DNA of 64,000 nt from [Scytonema hofmanni] UTEX 2349 (GTDB lineage: Bacteria; Cyanobacteriota; Cyanobacteriia; Cyanobacteriales; Nostocaceae): contig NZ_KK073768.1 in the NCBI RefSeq assembly GCF_000582685.1, positions 4,278,190 to 4,342,189 of the forward strand, given 5' to 3'. Position 1 is the first letter of the stretch, and the number at the start of each line of letters is the position of its first letter. A model generated the notes under the pieces. That model was not told the origin of the DNA and made no database searches. It saw nothing but the letters and a program-made list of their open reading frames with translations. Below, piece after piece: positions 27,105 through 35,611 of the stretch. The position numbers and the translations under genes were made by a program.

Positions 27105-27659
27105 ATGTCTGCATTTTATATCCCAAATATTACTACAGGTGACGATATGACTTGGAGTCAAGACAAGCAAAAATTATTGATGCAGGGTGAGATTTTGGTG
27201 GAAACGCGATCGCACAATGCTTGGGGTGGTACTGTCACCGCTTGGATGTATGTACCTTTAGTGCGATCGCATGTCTGGCAGCAATTAACAGATTACCCGC
27301 GTTGGGTGCAATATTTTCCTGATATTACAAAGAGCGAAATTATACAAAGAGGTGAAGTGAAACGCCTGTATCAAGCTGCACAAAAAGCATTTTTATTTTT
27401 CACGGCACAAGTAGAAATCTACCTCAACGTCGCCGAAGAAATTGGGCAGAAAATTCAATTTAAAATGGAAAAAGGAACTTTTGAAGACTTTACAGCTAAT
27501 TTAGAGTTAAAAGATTGTGGTAACGGCACAATGCTAGCTTATACTGTCCAAGCTACGCCTAATATTCCCATACCATCAATGTTTATTCAACAAGCAATGA
27601 ATTTAGAATTGCCCGCAAATATGCGTAAGATGCGACAAGTGCTTTGTAAAGGTCAGTAA
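27105..27659 (+). CDS. SRPBCC (cyclase/START-like) family protein
   Basis: This 184-residue protein contains a helix-grip SRPBCC fold. It has an N-terminal strand region, VPLVRSHVWQQLTDYPRWVQYFPDI (about 47-71), repeated beta-strands, and a long C-terminal amphipathic helix (MFIQQAMNLELPANMRKMRQVL). The fold binds lipids, tetrapyrroles or other hydrophobic ligands; the ligand is not predictable here. The ATG at 27105 has no strong ribosome site, and a second ATG at residue 15 is possible. Confidence 0.75.
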   Translation: MSAFYIPNITTGDDMTWSQDKQKLLMQGEILVETRSHNAWGGTVTAWMYVPLVRSHVWQQLTDYPRWVQYFPDITKSEIIQRGEVKRLYQAAQKAFLFFTAQVEIYLNVAEEIGQKIQFKMEKGTFEDFTANLELKDCGNGTMLAYTVQATPNIPIPSMFIQQAMNLELPANMRKMRQVLCKGQ

Positions 27660-27687
27660 TGGCATGTCTGGTAAATTACTTACTTTT

Positions 27688-27748
27688 GTAAAGACGTTCC
27701 GGCGGAACGTCTCTAGCATGTAAAGACGTTCCGGCGGAATGTCTCTAC
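27688..27748. repeat. Tandem pair of GAGACG palindromes, copies 6 and 7
   Basis: Two adjacent palindromes (27688-27714 and 27720-27748) share the core AAGACGTTCCGGCGGAA, so one probably arose by local duplication. Confidence 0.85.
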
Positions 27749-27797
27749 GACGGTAGGTTTTTATTACTATTAATTAGATTGACATAATATCACATCA

Positions 27798-28373
27798 ATG
27801 TCACAGGCAAAACCTATTTTAGAATTTTGGTTTGGTCATCCCGACGAACCGAGTTACGGTAAACCTCGAAAAACTTGGTTTAATAAAACACCAGAGTTTG
27901 ATGAGGAACTGCGAACTCGATTCGGCACAGATTACCAAAAAGCGGCAGGGGGACACTTAGACGATTGGATCGATTTACCGGAAACTTGTCTAGCGCTGAT
28001 TTTGTTATTAGATCAGTTTCCCCGAAGTATATTTCGGGATACTCCTGAAGCCTTCGCTACTGATTGGGAAGCACTTTCAGCAGCGCAGCAAGCGATCGCA
28101 CTCGGTTACGATCGCCATTTTTTGCCTGTACAACGCTGGTTTGTCTACTTACCTTTTGAACACAGCGAAAATCTACATCATCAGCATCAGAGTGTAAAGC
28201 TATTTGAGCAACTCAGTCACGATCCTGACAGTGCCAGTGCGATCGAATATGCATATCGTCACCTGGAAATAATTGAGCGTTTTGGACGATTTCCTCATCG
28301 TAATGCAATTTTAGGGCGCACTTCCACCCCAGAGGAAATAGAATTTTTACAGCAACCAGCTTCAAGTTTTTAG
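27798..28373 (+). CDS. DUF924 family protein
   Basis: This 191-residue all-helical protein shows the family motifs ILEFWFGHPDEPSYGKPRKTWF at the N-terminus, LALILLLDQFPRSIFRDTPEAFATD (about 66-90), and FVYLPFEHSENLHHQH (about 115-130). The fold resembles a tetratricopeptide-like bundle, and the function is unknown. It is followed by a clear terminator, so it is a complete transcription unit. Confidence 0.92.
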   Translation: MSQAKPILEFWFGHPDEPSYGKPRKTWFNKTPEFDEELRTRFGTDYQKAAGGHLDDWIDLPETCLALILLLDQFPRSIFRDTPEAFATDWEALSAAQQAIALGYDRHFLPVQRWFVYLPFEHSENLHHQHQSVKLFEQLSHDPDSASAIEYAYRHLEIIERFGRFPHRNAILGRTSTPEEIEFLQQPASSF

Positions 28374-28388
28374 AGGTAATTTACTAGA

Positions 28389-28424
28389 AAAGACGCTTTC
28401 CCCACTGGAGAAAGCGTCTTTGTT
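28389..28424 (+). terminator. Terminator after the DUF924 gene
   Basis: An 11-bp stem (AAAGACGCTTT/AAAGCGTCTTT) encloses a CCCCACTGGAG-type loop and is followed by a T-rich tail. Confidence 0.8.
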
Positions 28425-28489
28425 TGTAGTCATGTCAAAACCTATATTCTAAAATTATTCAGTTAAAAGATATAAAAATGCCAATTAAT

Positions 28490-28744
28490 TCAAGACATAT
28501 GCCCGTATTGGGATAAATTTAGCGATTGACTAGAAAAACTTGGCTCATTTCCAAACCAGACTTGATCTAAATCATTTTCACTAAAGCTGTAACCCAGATT
28601 ATCCGCAAAATCAACAATCTTGCTTTTATCCCAATGATAGCTGCCTAAAAATCCCAGACGACAGCACTTATTGTAATATTGCTCGTAAATAACTTGATTT
28701 GAACTCACAAGGTTATAAAAAGCGTCAACCTGTTCTAAAGACAT
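28490..28744 (-). CDS. Nif11-like small protein (84 aa)
   Basis: The N-terminus MSLEQVDAFYNLVSSNQVIYEQYYN, followed about 30 residues later by IVDFADNLGYSFSENDLDQVW, matches the layout of Nif11-type domains: a helix, then a (F/Y)A...GYxFxxxDL segment. Such domains occur in nitrogen-fixation-associated proteins and as leaders of ribosomal peptides. There is no Gly-Gly cleavage site and no modification enzyme nearby, so a leader role is not supported. A strong GGAGGAG ribosome site sits 8 nt before the ATG. Confidence 0.65.
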   Translation of the reverse strand: MSLEQVDAFYNLVSSNQVIYEQYYNKCCRLGFLGSYHWDKSKIVDFADNLGYSFSENDLDQVWFGNEPSFSSQSLNLSQYGHMS

Positions 28745-29059
28745 AAAATTTCTCCTCCAATGATTGTTATTTGTGCATTTATTAAAAACTACATTACTTA
28801 ACTAGATAATTCCGGGTTGAATAATCGACTTAAGTATTCAAGTATAAATAAAAGCATTTAACGTAGTAAGCACTCCAGTGCTTAAAAATGAATGCGATTG
28901 AGCGGTAAACCGCTCACTACGAATCAAAAGTATATTTTATCTTTAATTACGCCCACTTACTTAGTGAGATATATGAATAAATAAAAACACCATACCATCG
29001 TAGAGACGTTCCGGTGGAACGTCTCTACAATAGGTCAGGGGTCTTAATCTTGCATCTAA
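28745..29059. other. Intergenic region downstream of clpB
   Basis: About 315 bp with no gene. It holds small hairpins (TAAGCACTCCAGTGCTTA; GAGCGGTAAACCGCTC) and GAGACG palindrome copy 8 at 29000-29028. Confidence 0.5.
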
Positions 29060-31678
29060 TTAGCCGGTAAATACCTCAGCCGGCAAGCGATTGAAAGACA
29101 AGCGCTCATTCTGCACATCCACAAAAATCGTGTCTCCATCGTTGAATTCACCACGCAAGATAGCTTTGGCAATTTGAGTTTCTAACTCCCGCTGAATCGC
29201 TCTCTTTAAAGGACGTGCGCCAAATACAGGGTCATATCCTACTTCTGCCAAAAAGTCAAGAGCAGAATCGGAAAGTTTCAGAGAAATCTTGCGATCGCTC
29301 AATCTTTTCCGCAGTCTTTCTACTTGCAACAGCACAATATGCCGCAATTCTTGTTTCCGCAATGCATGGAAGATAATTGTTTCATCAATGCGGTTGAGAA
29401 ACTCCGGACGGAAGCTATTTCGCATCGCCTCCATCACGCGATGTTGCATTTCATCATAACGTGAATCATCCCCCGCCACATCTAAAATATACTGCGAACC
29501 GATGTTGCTGGTCATAATGATGATCGTATTTTTAAAGTCAACTTTATGACCTTGGGCATCAGTTACACGTCCATCATCAAGAATTTGCAGGAAGATATTA
29601 AATACATCGGGGTGTGCTTTTTCGATTTCGTCGAATAGCAACACTGCATAAGGACGACGGCGAATAGTTTCGGTGAGTTGTCCACCCTCATCATATCCCA
29701 CGTATCCGGGAGGCGCACCGATGAGGCGAGAAACTGCGTGTTTCTCCATATATTCAGACATATCAATTCGCACTAAAGCTTCTTCAGTGTCGAAGAGATA
29801 TGCTGCTAGCGCTTTCGCTAATTCAGTTTTACCCACACCGGTAGGACCGAGGAAAATAAAGCTAGCAATGGGACGATTGGGATCTGCAAGTCCAGCACGC
29901 GATCGCTGAATTGCATCTGCGACAGCTGTTACCGCTTCATTTTGTCCGACAACCCGGTGATGCAGTTCGTCTTCTAATTGCAACAGTTTCTCCTTCTCAG
30001 ATTCCACCAACTTGCTGATAGGAATCCCCGTCCACTTAGAAATAACTTCCGCAATATCAACTTCGGTTACTTCTTCCCGCAACAGTGATTTTCCACTTTT
30101 TTGAGTTTGGGCAAGTTCACTTTCTGCCGCTTCTAATCGACGATGTAAATCTGTTAATTTGCCATATTTCAACTCAGCAGCGCGGTTCAGATCGTAGTCG
30201 CGTTCTGCTTGTTGAATTTCCAGATTTACCCGTTCAATATCTTGTTTAACAGACTGAATTTTGGTGATAATATCTTTTTCAGACTGCCATTGAGTACTGA
30301 GCGTTCTTTGTTCTTCTTTAAAATCCGCAAGTTCTTTTTCTAGTCTTTCTAAACGTTCGCGAGAACCTGCATCGCTTTCTTTTTGGAGAGAAAGCCTTTC
30401 CATTTCTAATTGAAGAATTTTGCGGTCAATTTCGTCGAGTTCTTCAGGTTTGGAGGTAATCTCCATTTTCAGTCTCGCTGCGGCTTCATCTACCAAGTCG
30501 ATCGCTTTATCGGGAAGAAAGCGATCGCTAATATATCGACTCGACAAGATAGCAGCGGCAACTAAAGCACTATCAGAAATCTTTACCCCGTGGTGGTTTT
30601 CATAACGTTCTCTCAACCCCCGCAAAATCGAAATAGCATCTTCTACAGTCGGTTGATCGACATAAACCTGCTGGAAACGTCTTTCCAAAGCGGCATCTTT
30701 TTCGATATACTTCCGATATTCATCAAGAGTTGTCGCCCCGATACAGCGCAATTCACCCCGCGCTAACATCGGTTTTAACAAGTTACCTGCGTCCATCGCG
30801 CCTTGAGTTGCACCCGCGCCCACTACGGTATGAATTTCATCGATAAATAATACAATATTGCCGCCAGATTCAGTAACTTCTTTTAATACTGCTTTGAGAC
30901 GTTCTTCAAATTCACCCCGGAATTTTGCCCCCGCAATCAAAGCACCCATATCTAAAGCTATCAGCTTGCGGTCTTTGAGGGACTGAGGGACATCACCGGC
31001 GATAATCCGCTGTGCTAATCCTTCAGCGATCGCAGTTTTGCCAACACCAGGTTCCCCAATAAGTACGGGGTTATTTTTAGTACGACGGGAGAGAATTTGC
31101 ACAGTGCGGCGAATTTCATCATCTCGTCCAATCACTGGATCAAGTTTACCTTGACGGGCAGCTTCTGTGAGGTCACGCCCATATTTTTCCAGTGCTTCAT
31201 ATTTGCCTTCTGGATTTTGGTCGGTCACTTTCTGGTTCCCACGAATTTGTTTAATGATATTCTTTAATTTGCCTTCGTCTAATCCAAATTCTTGGAATAA
31301 ACTTTTGCCAAAACGGTCATCTTTGGCGTAGGACAGTAATAAGTGTTCAATAGAGATGTATTCGTCTTGAAATTCTTTGCGATAGCCATCAGCGCGATCT
31401 AGCAGAGTATCCAAGCTACGTCCTAAGTAGACGGAACTACTGCTACCGGATACTTTCGGCTGACGTTGAATAAATTCTTCAGTGCGATCGCGTAATTTTT
31501 GGAGATTTACACCCGTTTTGGTAAAAACAGCGCTAGCGAGTCCTTCTTGTTCTAGCAGCGCTTTCATTAAATGTTCGCTTTCGATCTGCTGGAGTTGATA
31601 TTGTTTAGCAATATCTGGAGTGTGCGCGATCGCTTCCCAGGCTTTTTCGGTAAATTGGTTCGGGTTAGTGGGTTGCAT
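29060..31678 (-). CDS. clpB: Disaggregase ClpB (ClpB1 type)
   Basis: This 872-residue Hsp100 chaperone dissolves protein aggregates together with DnaK. It has the N-terminal Clp repeat domain (about 1-145). AAA+ domain 1 carries Walker [10 protein letters not shown] and Walker [13 protein letters not shown] coiled-coil M-domain lies at about 400-530, and AAA+ domain 2 carries GPTGVGKTE and [12 protein letters not shown] chose the ATG at 31678 ([17 protein letters not shown]), which gives the usual cyanobacterial length; a TTG 15 nt upstream is less likely. Gene order and spacing suggest a monocistronic unit. Confidence 0.97.
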   Translation of the reverse strand: MQPTNPNQFTEKAWEAIAHTPDIAKQYQLQQIESEHLMKALLEQEGLASAVFTKTGVNLQKLRDRTEEFIQRQPKVSGSSSSVYLGRSLDTLLDRADGYRKEFQDEYISIEHLLLSYAKDDRFGKSLFQEFGLDEGKLKNIIKQIRGNQKVTDQNPEGKYEALEKYGRDLTEAARQGKLDPVIGRDDEIRRTVQILSRRTKNNPVLIGEPGVGKTAIAEGLAQRIIAGDVPQSLKDRKLIALDMGALIAGAKFRGEFEERLKAVLKEVTESGGNIVLFIDEIHTVVGAGATQGAMDAGNLLKPMLARGELRCIGATTLDEYRKYIEKDAALERRFQQVYVDQPTVEDAISILRGLRERYENHHGVKISDSALVAAAILSSRYISDRFLPDKAIDLVDEAAARLKMEITSKPEELDEIDRKILQLEMERLSLQKESDAGSRERLERLEKELADFKEEQRTLSTQWQSEKDIITKIQSVKQDIERVNLEIQQAERDYDLNRAAELKYGKLTDLHRRLEAAESELAQTQKSGKSLLREEVTEVDIAEVISKWTGIPISKLVESEKEKLLQLEDELHHRVVGQNEAVTAVADAIQRSRAGLADPNRPIASFIFLGPTGVGKTELAKALAAYLFDTEEALVRIDMSEYMEKHAVSRLIGAPPGYVGYDEGGQLTETIRRRPYAVLLFDEIEKAHPDVFNIFLQILDDGRVTDAQGHKVDFKNTIIIMTSNIGSQYILDVAGDDSRYDEMQHRVMEAMRNSFRPEFLNRIDETIIFHALRKQELRHIVLLQVERLRKRLSDRKISLKLSDSALDFLAEVGYDPVFGARPLKRAIQRELETQIAKAILRGEFNDGDTIFVDVQNERLSFNRLPAEVFTG

Positions 31679-31832
31679 AGGCTTTTGACTCAACTAACGA
31701 ATGAAGCCGTTTAAACAGCGCTTCTGTGAAAAACAATAAAATTTCTTCTGATAAACTGATTGTAAAAAGACCCGCACAACTACGAAGATCGGTCTTTACG
31801 TCATTCTCAAGTAGGATTACCGTCCGGCAAAA

Positions 31833-31896
31833 AACCTCACCCCCTTCCCCTCTCCTTGCTAAGGAGAGGGGTGTCCGGAACGGACGGGGTGAGGTT
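31833..31896. repeat. 64-bp inverted repeat element (AACCTCACCC ends) inside the PIN gene
   Basis: The ends AACCTCACCCC and GGGGTGAGGTT are inverted. The interior contains CCCTCTCCTT and AAGGAGAGGG, forming a second hairpin. It truncates the reading frame of the PIN toxin gene. Confidence 0.75.
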
Positions 31897-32080
31897 CTGT
31901 GGCAGTTCCAAGACGATATAGCAACAAATTATAAGTCTCCAAATATACAGGAAATGGAACTACAACTGTTAAATTTTTTAGCTCTATACGCTGTAGTTCA
32001 GCTTGCGATCGCTCATGATATTGGTCATCTACATCTACAGCAGCATATAAAGGTCCAGTGTCAGCGATTATGGCTCTCAA
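31859..32080 (-). pseudogene. Truncated PIN-domain toxin
   Basis: The first 58 residues are a normal PIN N-terminus (MRAIIADTGPLYAAVDVDDQYHER with D7 as the first metal ligand, then VPFPVYLETYNLLL with the second). The frame then enters an inverted repeat and ends after GTATEPHPVRSGHPSP. The later PIN acidic residues are missing, so catalytic activity is unlikely. The start overlaps the antitoxin stop by 4 nt. Confidence 0.8.
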
Positions 32081-32346
32081 TGTATATTTGGTGGTAATTT
32101 CTGCGATGCTTGTTCAGCGAGAATTTTATCGTGATTGACTGAGGTATCTTGAAAACCACTTCCCTTTGGTGCAGGAGTCAGGTGTAAACTTTGTCGTTGC
32201 GGGGGTAAATAGCCACGTTGGGTTAAAAATTCTTTGAGCGCAGTTTCTACAATCGCATTAGCTGGTAAGGAAACTTCGCGATCGCGGATATAAGAATTGA
32301 GAGCATCATCTAGCTCATCTGGTAGTGTAATGTTTATAGATTGCAT
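32077..32346 (-). CDS. Ribbon-helix-helix antitoxin of the broken PIN pair
   Basis: This 89-residue protein starts MQSINITLPDELDDALNSYI, a ribbon-helix-helix DNA-binding strand and helix as in CopG/ParD-type antitoxins. A flexible C-terminal tail (DKILAEQASQKLPPNI) that would wrap the toxin follows. It precedes and overlaps the truncated PIN gene by 4 nt (ATGA). It may persist as an orphan antitoxin or repressor. Confidence 0.8.
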   Translation of the reverse strand: MQSINITLPDELDDALNSYIRDREVSLPANAIVETALKEFLTQRGYLPPQRQSLHLTPAPKGSGFQDTSVNHDKILAEQASQKLPPNIH

Positions 32347-32440
32347 AAGCTACTGACACCATCAACAACTAATTGTAGGGTAACGCAAGGTGATGCGATC
32401 GCACTTGCCCGACACCTGCGTAATTCACTTTATTTAAAAC

Positions 32441-32531
32441 AGGACTTACGCATGGACTACGTATTTCCGTCATTGCGACGCAAGGAAGCAATCTCAAAGT
32501 CTTGTTTTCTCGTAACGAGTGCGTAAGTCCT
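32441..32531. mobile_element. MITE family A, copy 2
   Basis: A 91-bp element with AGGACTTACGCA ends is nearly identical to copy 1, about 6.1 kb away. It lies between the antitoxin gene and the DUF6888-like gene. Confidence 0.88.
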
Positions 32532-32673
32532 ATAAAAAATGAATTTATAAGCTTGTGGCATTGTCAATAACTAATTTAAAAGTAACGCTTCGTTGTAATT
32601 GCTATGTCACAATTGAGGAAAGACTATTCTACCCACGGCAAAGCAAGGAATCGAATGCATCAAGGTGTGTCAG

Positions 32674-32817
32674 ATGTTATCCAATCTGTATCAGGATATT
32701 CATTTATTTCGATTTGATGAAAAAACAGGAGAGATATATATTCTGGCTGGAGAAACTATCGAAATTATTATCAACCGTGAGGGAATCTGGGAGTTTGTAA
32801 ATGAAGCCGGATTTTGA
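32674..32817 (+). CDS. DUF6888-like small protein (at least 47 aa)
   Basis: From the ATG at 32674 the protein reads MLSNLYQDIHLFRFDEKTGE then IYILAGETIEIIINREGIW. This FRFDE...IYILAGE...EIII pattern is what I recall for a small cyanobacterial family (DUF6888). The open frame extends upstream to 32617 with family-like residues (TAKQGIECIKVCQ) but no ATG, only a GTG at 32665 or a non-standard ATT at 32626 after a GAGG, so the true start is unresolved. It overlaps the next gene by 17 nt. Such pairs may be toxin-antitoxin-like, but no function is shown. It is too short for common length cut-offs. Confidence 0.7.
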   Translation: MLSNLYQDIHLFRFDEKTGEIYILAGETIEIIINREGIWEFVNEAGF

Positions 32818-32998
32818 GAAAATGCCTAGAGCCGAACTGAGAGCTTATGTACTGGCACATCGAGAAGATATTGAAGCATTGCGTATTTTAATGAGTCGTC
32901 GCAATCCCAACGCTAAACAGTATAAGTTTCCCGATACTGAAGAAGGTTGGCAACAAATGGAAGAAGTATTCCGGCACCAAATTGAAGGTGAAGAGTAA
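32801..32998 (+). CDS. DUF6887-like small protein (65 aa)
   Basis: The sequence MKPDFEKMPRAELRAYVLAH then REDIEALRILMSRRNPNA resembles a small, charged, helical cyanobacterial family that I recall as DUF6887 and that often sits next to DUF6888. It overlaps the upstream partner by 17 nt in another frame, indicating tight coupling. The C-terminus is acidic (EEVFRHQIEGEE). Function unknown. Confidence 0.72.
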   Translation: MKPDFEKMPRAELRAYVLAHREDIEALRILMSRRNPNAKQYKFPDTEEGWQQMEEVFRHQIEGEE

Positions 32999-33076
32999 AA
33001 AGCTTTACGTAGGGCATGTTACTCCGTTAACACACCATTATAATTAGGCACGTTATGGTTAATGTCGTGCGTTAGT

Positions 33077-33180
33077 CTATAAAGGTTCAGTGTCGGCAAT
33101 TATGGCTCTCAACGTATATTTGGCGGTAATTTATTCGATGCTTCTTCAGCTAGAATTTTATCGTGATTTGCTTCGGAGAT
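33077..33180 (-). pseudogene. Degenerate second copy of the antitoxin-toxin junction
   Basis: On the minus strand this stretch encodes NHDKILAEEASNKLPPNI then a stop. An overlapping RAIIADTEPL then a stop follows. It parallels the end of the antitoxin and the start of the PIN toxin at 32044-32146. Both frames are broken and the rest of each gene is absent. Confidence 0.8.
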
Positions 33181-33185
33181 AATTT

Positions 33186-33255
33186 ATGTCTGAAAAATTA
33201 AGAAATATTCTCAATCAACACCACAATTTAAAAACTCTAAACAATCTTTTATCTA
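33186..33255 (+). pseudogene. 5' part of a gene split by an IS630-type element
   Basis: The ATG at 33186 starts MSEKLRNILNQHHNLKTLNN, which runs into the left end of the IS element at a TA. Joining it to 34686 after removing the element and one TA gives a continuous frame with the 3' part (148 residues in total). Confidence 0.75.
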
Positions 33256-33316
33256 GTACAGCACGGCGTAAGTAACAGACCCATAGTATGAGATACTAAG
33301 CAAGAAAGATAAATAC

Positions 33317-33414
33317 AGGACTTACGCAAAAACTCTCTCGCTCCTCTTATACCTTCTCCTGTCGGAGAGGCTGCGCGAACGTGCTTCGTTTTTCGATGAT
33401 TTTGCGTAAGTCCT
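33317..33414. mobile_element. MITE family A, copy 3 (divergent interior), nested in the IS
   Basis: The ends AGGACTTACGCA and TGCGTAAGTCCT match copies 1 and 2, but the 70-bp interior differs and contains a TCTCC/GGAGA hairpin. It lies between the IS left end and the transposase start. Confidence 0.8.
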
Positions 33415-33451
33415 AAAATAGTAATAAGAGCAGAATGCAAGGAACGAAGAG

Positions 33452-34655
33452 GTGGCACAATTAGCTCCAAAATCCTTAACCCTAAGTGAGTGCGATCGCT
33501 TAGAACTAGAAAAATTCATAAATCGTCATAGCGCACAACAACAAATCGTACTGAGAGCCAAAATTATCTTGCTGGCAGATGAAGGAAAAAATAACCGAGA
33601 AATTGCACGACAATTAAACATCAACCGAGTCATGGCTCGTAGATGGCGAGATCGATGGTTAGAGTTAAGCGAGCGCTCCTTACCGGTAATTGAGAGATTA
33701 CAAGACTCAGAACGTACTGGTGCGCCTACGAAATTTAGTATGGAGCAAGTAGTCGATTTATTCGCCTTGGCGTGTTCACAACCAGAGGATTATGGACGAC
33801 CTATCAGCCATTGGACTGGAGGAGAACTTGCGGACGAAATGGTAAAACAGGGCATCGTCGAAAGAATATCTCCACGTCACGTCGGACGACTATTAGAAGA
33901 AGCTCAAATCAAACCACACCAGAATCGGTACTGGTTGACACCCCCCCCTTGATGAAGAATTTGATGCCAAAGTCCACAACATTACTAATCTATATCTAAC
34001 TGCTATGGAACGTGACGTTGTTGGAGAAAGGACAGTGTGTACTGATGAAATGACTGGTATTCAAGCAATTGAGCGTTTATATAAAGACTTACCATTACGA
34101 CCGGGAAAAGTTAAACGACAAGAATTTGAGTATATCCGTCATGGAACACAAGCATTAATTGCCAATTTCAATGTCGTCACTGGTCAAATCATCAATCCAA
34201 CTTGCGGAGATACCAGAACTGAAGAAGACTTTGCCCAAAACATCCGTAAAATAGTTGAGAGCGACCCTGATGCCAAAAAATGGCATTTAATTATGGATTG
34301 TCTCAACACCCATCAATCTGAATCCTTAGTTCGTCTAGTTGCAGAAAAAGAAGGGTTAAATATCGACCTCGGCGTCAAAGGCGAAAGTGGTATTCTCAAA
34401 TCAATGCGATCGCGTGCAGCATTTTTAAGCGACCCAACACATAAGATTGTTTTCAATTACACCCCCAAACATTCTTCTTGGCTGAATCAAATTGAGATTT
34501 GGTTTAGTATCCTAATGCGTAAGTTACTCAAGCGTGCAAGCTTTTCCAGTAAAGATAACCTTAAAACTCGTATCCTCGACTTTATCGACTATTTTAATCG
34601 CACTATGGCAAAACCATTTAAGTGGACTTATAAGGGTAAGGTTTTAGCTGTTTAA
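33452..34655 (+). CDS. IS630-type transposase in two frames (programmed frameshift or inactivated)
   Basis: The first frame (33452-33952, GTG start, 166 residues) holds the helix-turn-helix region (NREIARQLNINRVMARRWRDRW). It ends just after an 8-C tract at 33941-33948. The second frame (from the tract; first ATG 34005) carries the DDE catalytic domain: CTDEMTGIQAIER, HLIMDCLNTHQ, and SSWLNQIEIWFSI with the final Glu. A +1 shift on the C tract reads WLTPPP into LDEEFDAKV, which fits the family. Many cyanobacterial IS630 elements use frameshifting, so it may still be active. Confidence 0.85.
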
Positions 34656-34685
34656 TAGGTACCCAATTTCCGCCGCGCTGTACTA

Positions 34686-35062
34686 GTTCTAGTTCCATAA
34701 TGTTTATCGAGCATCAAGCAGATTCTGAATCTCCATCCCCTACGGCTCTCTGGAAAATGATTGTAGGTTTTGATATTTATCCTAACAAAAAAATATCTGA
34801 AACTGTACCTTTAAGGGAGGTAAATGCGTGGTTTCAAGAAACACTCTGGGATCTGAATCTTAGTAAAGAAATTTATATATCAATTGGAGGATTAAGTGGC
34901 TTGTCTTGGGCTAAGATAAAGATATTATCTGAAGAAAATTGGCTATTGCAGATTTGGGAACACGGAAATCACGAAATCATTGTTTTAAACGATCAAAAGA
35001 ATAAAGCCATTTGTCTTTTAGAAGAAGAATATTTTTGGGAAATGTATATATTATCAATTTAG
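34686..35062 (+). pseudogene. 3' part of the gene split by the IS element
   Basis: The frame continues from the 5' part through the TA junction as SSSSIMFIEHQADSESPS and ends ILSI. From its internal ATG (34700) it would make 120 residues. The family is unrecognised; the protein is acidic with Trp-rich segments (TALWKMIVGFDIYP, LQIWEHGNHEIIVL) that resemble small immunity proteins of polymorphic toxins, which is inference. Confidence 0.7.
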
Positions 35063-35131
35063 TGAAAGTGCCAGACAGTCTTTCTGCTCTTTACCATACA
35101 TATTCACTACACCAGGGGAAATCGAAGCACG

Positions 35132-35491
35132 TCAGGTATTAGACACGCGTAGCAATTCCCAAGGCAAATGTGCCAATCCCAAAGCGACACGTTCCGTTTC
35201 TCGGTTCAATCCGTGCGCTTCACTAGTTTGGATTAAATCTAGATAAATCGTTTGTTCATCCGTCTCATCCAGCGACTTTCTCAGCCATCCTTCCTTGCCA
35301 TCCAACCAAGAATAAAGCTGGCGTCCAATTTCGGTAAGATAGGATAGGCGATCGCTTTCCTTAGAGTAGTAATTTTCCTCGCACTGCTCAATTAGTGCTA
35401 ATAACTCTACTTTATCTAAGCGACGTGACCCATAATCACAGCGCAATTCAAAAGTTTGCTGTTGACTAAGGGCAAAAGTGAAGGTTACAGC
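35132..35491 (-). pseudogene. N-terminal remnant of a CHAT-domain protein
   Basis: The translation ends TERVALGLAHLPWELLRVSN, where the LPWEL motif marks the start of a CHAT (caspase-like) domain. The stop comes right after it, so the catalytic His-Cys part is absent. Residues before it (YGSRRLDKVELLALIEQCEENYY) match the usual region upstream of CHAT. I chose the ATG at 35491; a start 27 nt earlier is possible. Confidence 0.65.
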
Positions 35492-35566
35492 CATAACTTG
35501 AATCAGTACATTCCACAATCACCTTCACCGTTTTATCACACAATTCCGGAATTTATATTGACCCTT

Positions 35567-35595
35567 GTACAGACGTTCCGACGGAACGTCTCTAC
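35567..35595. repeat. GAGACG palindrome, copy 9
   Basis: A 29-bp palindrome (GTACAGACGTTCC and GGAACGTCTCTAC) lies 17 bp before the Trp-rich protein gene, so it would be in or near its leader. Confidence 0.8.
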
Positions 35596-35611
35596 CATTG
35601 ACCCTTAAAAA

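Larger units (their letters stand above)
33256..34683 (+). mobile_element. Complete IS630-family insertion sequence (1428 bp)
   Basis: The ends GTACAGCACGGCG (left) and CGCCGCGCTGTAC (right) are inverted with one mismatch, and a TA lies immediately outside each end, as IS630 elements create. The target fits the preferred CTAG. The transposase occupies 33452-34655 in two frames. A MITE of family A sits inside the left non-coding end at 33317-33414. Confidence 0.88.

Noticed and set aside
32555..32800. 81-codon frame overlapping the DUF6888-like gene
   Set aside because: A different frame over the same DNA gives the conserved small protein; this one has no family pattern.
33772..33999. 75-codon frame overlapping the transposase
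   Set aside because: Shadow of the transposase; its residues do not match any IS630 segment.
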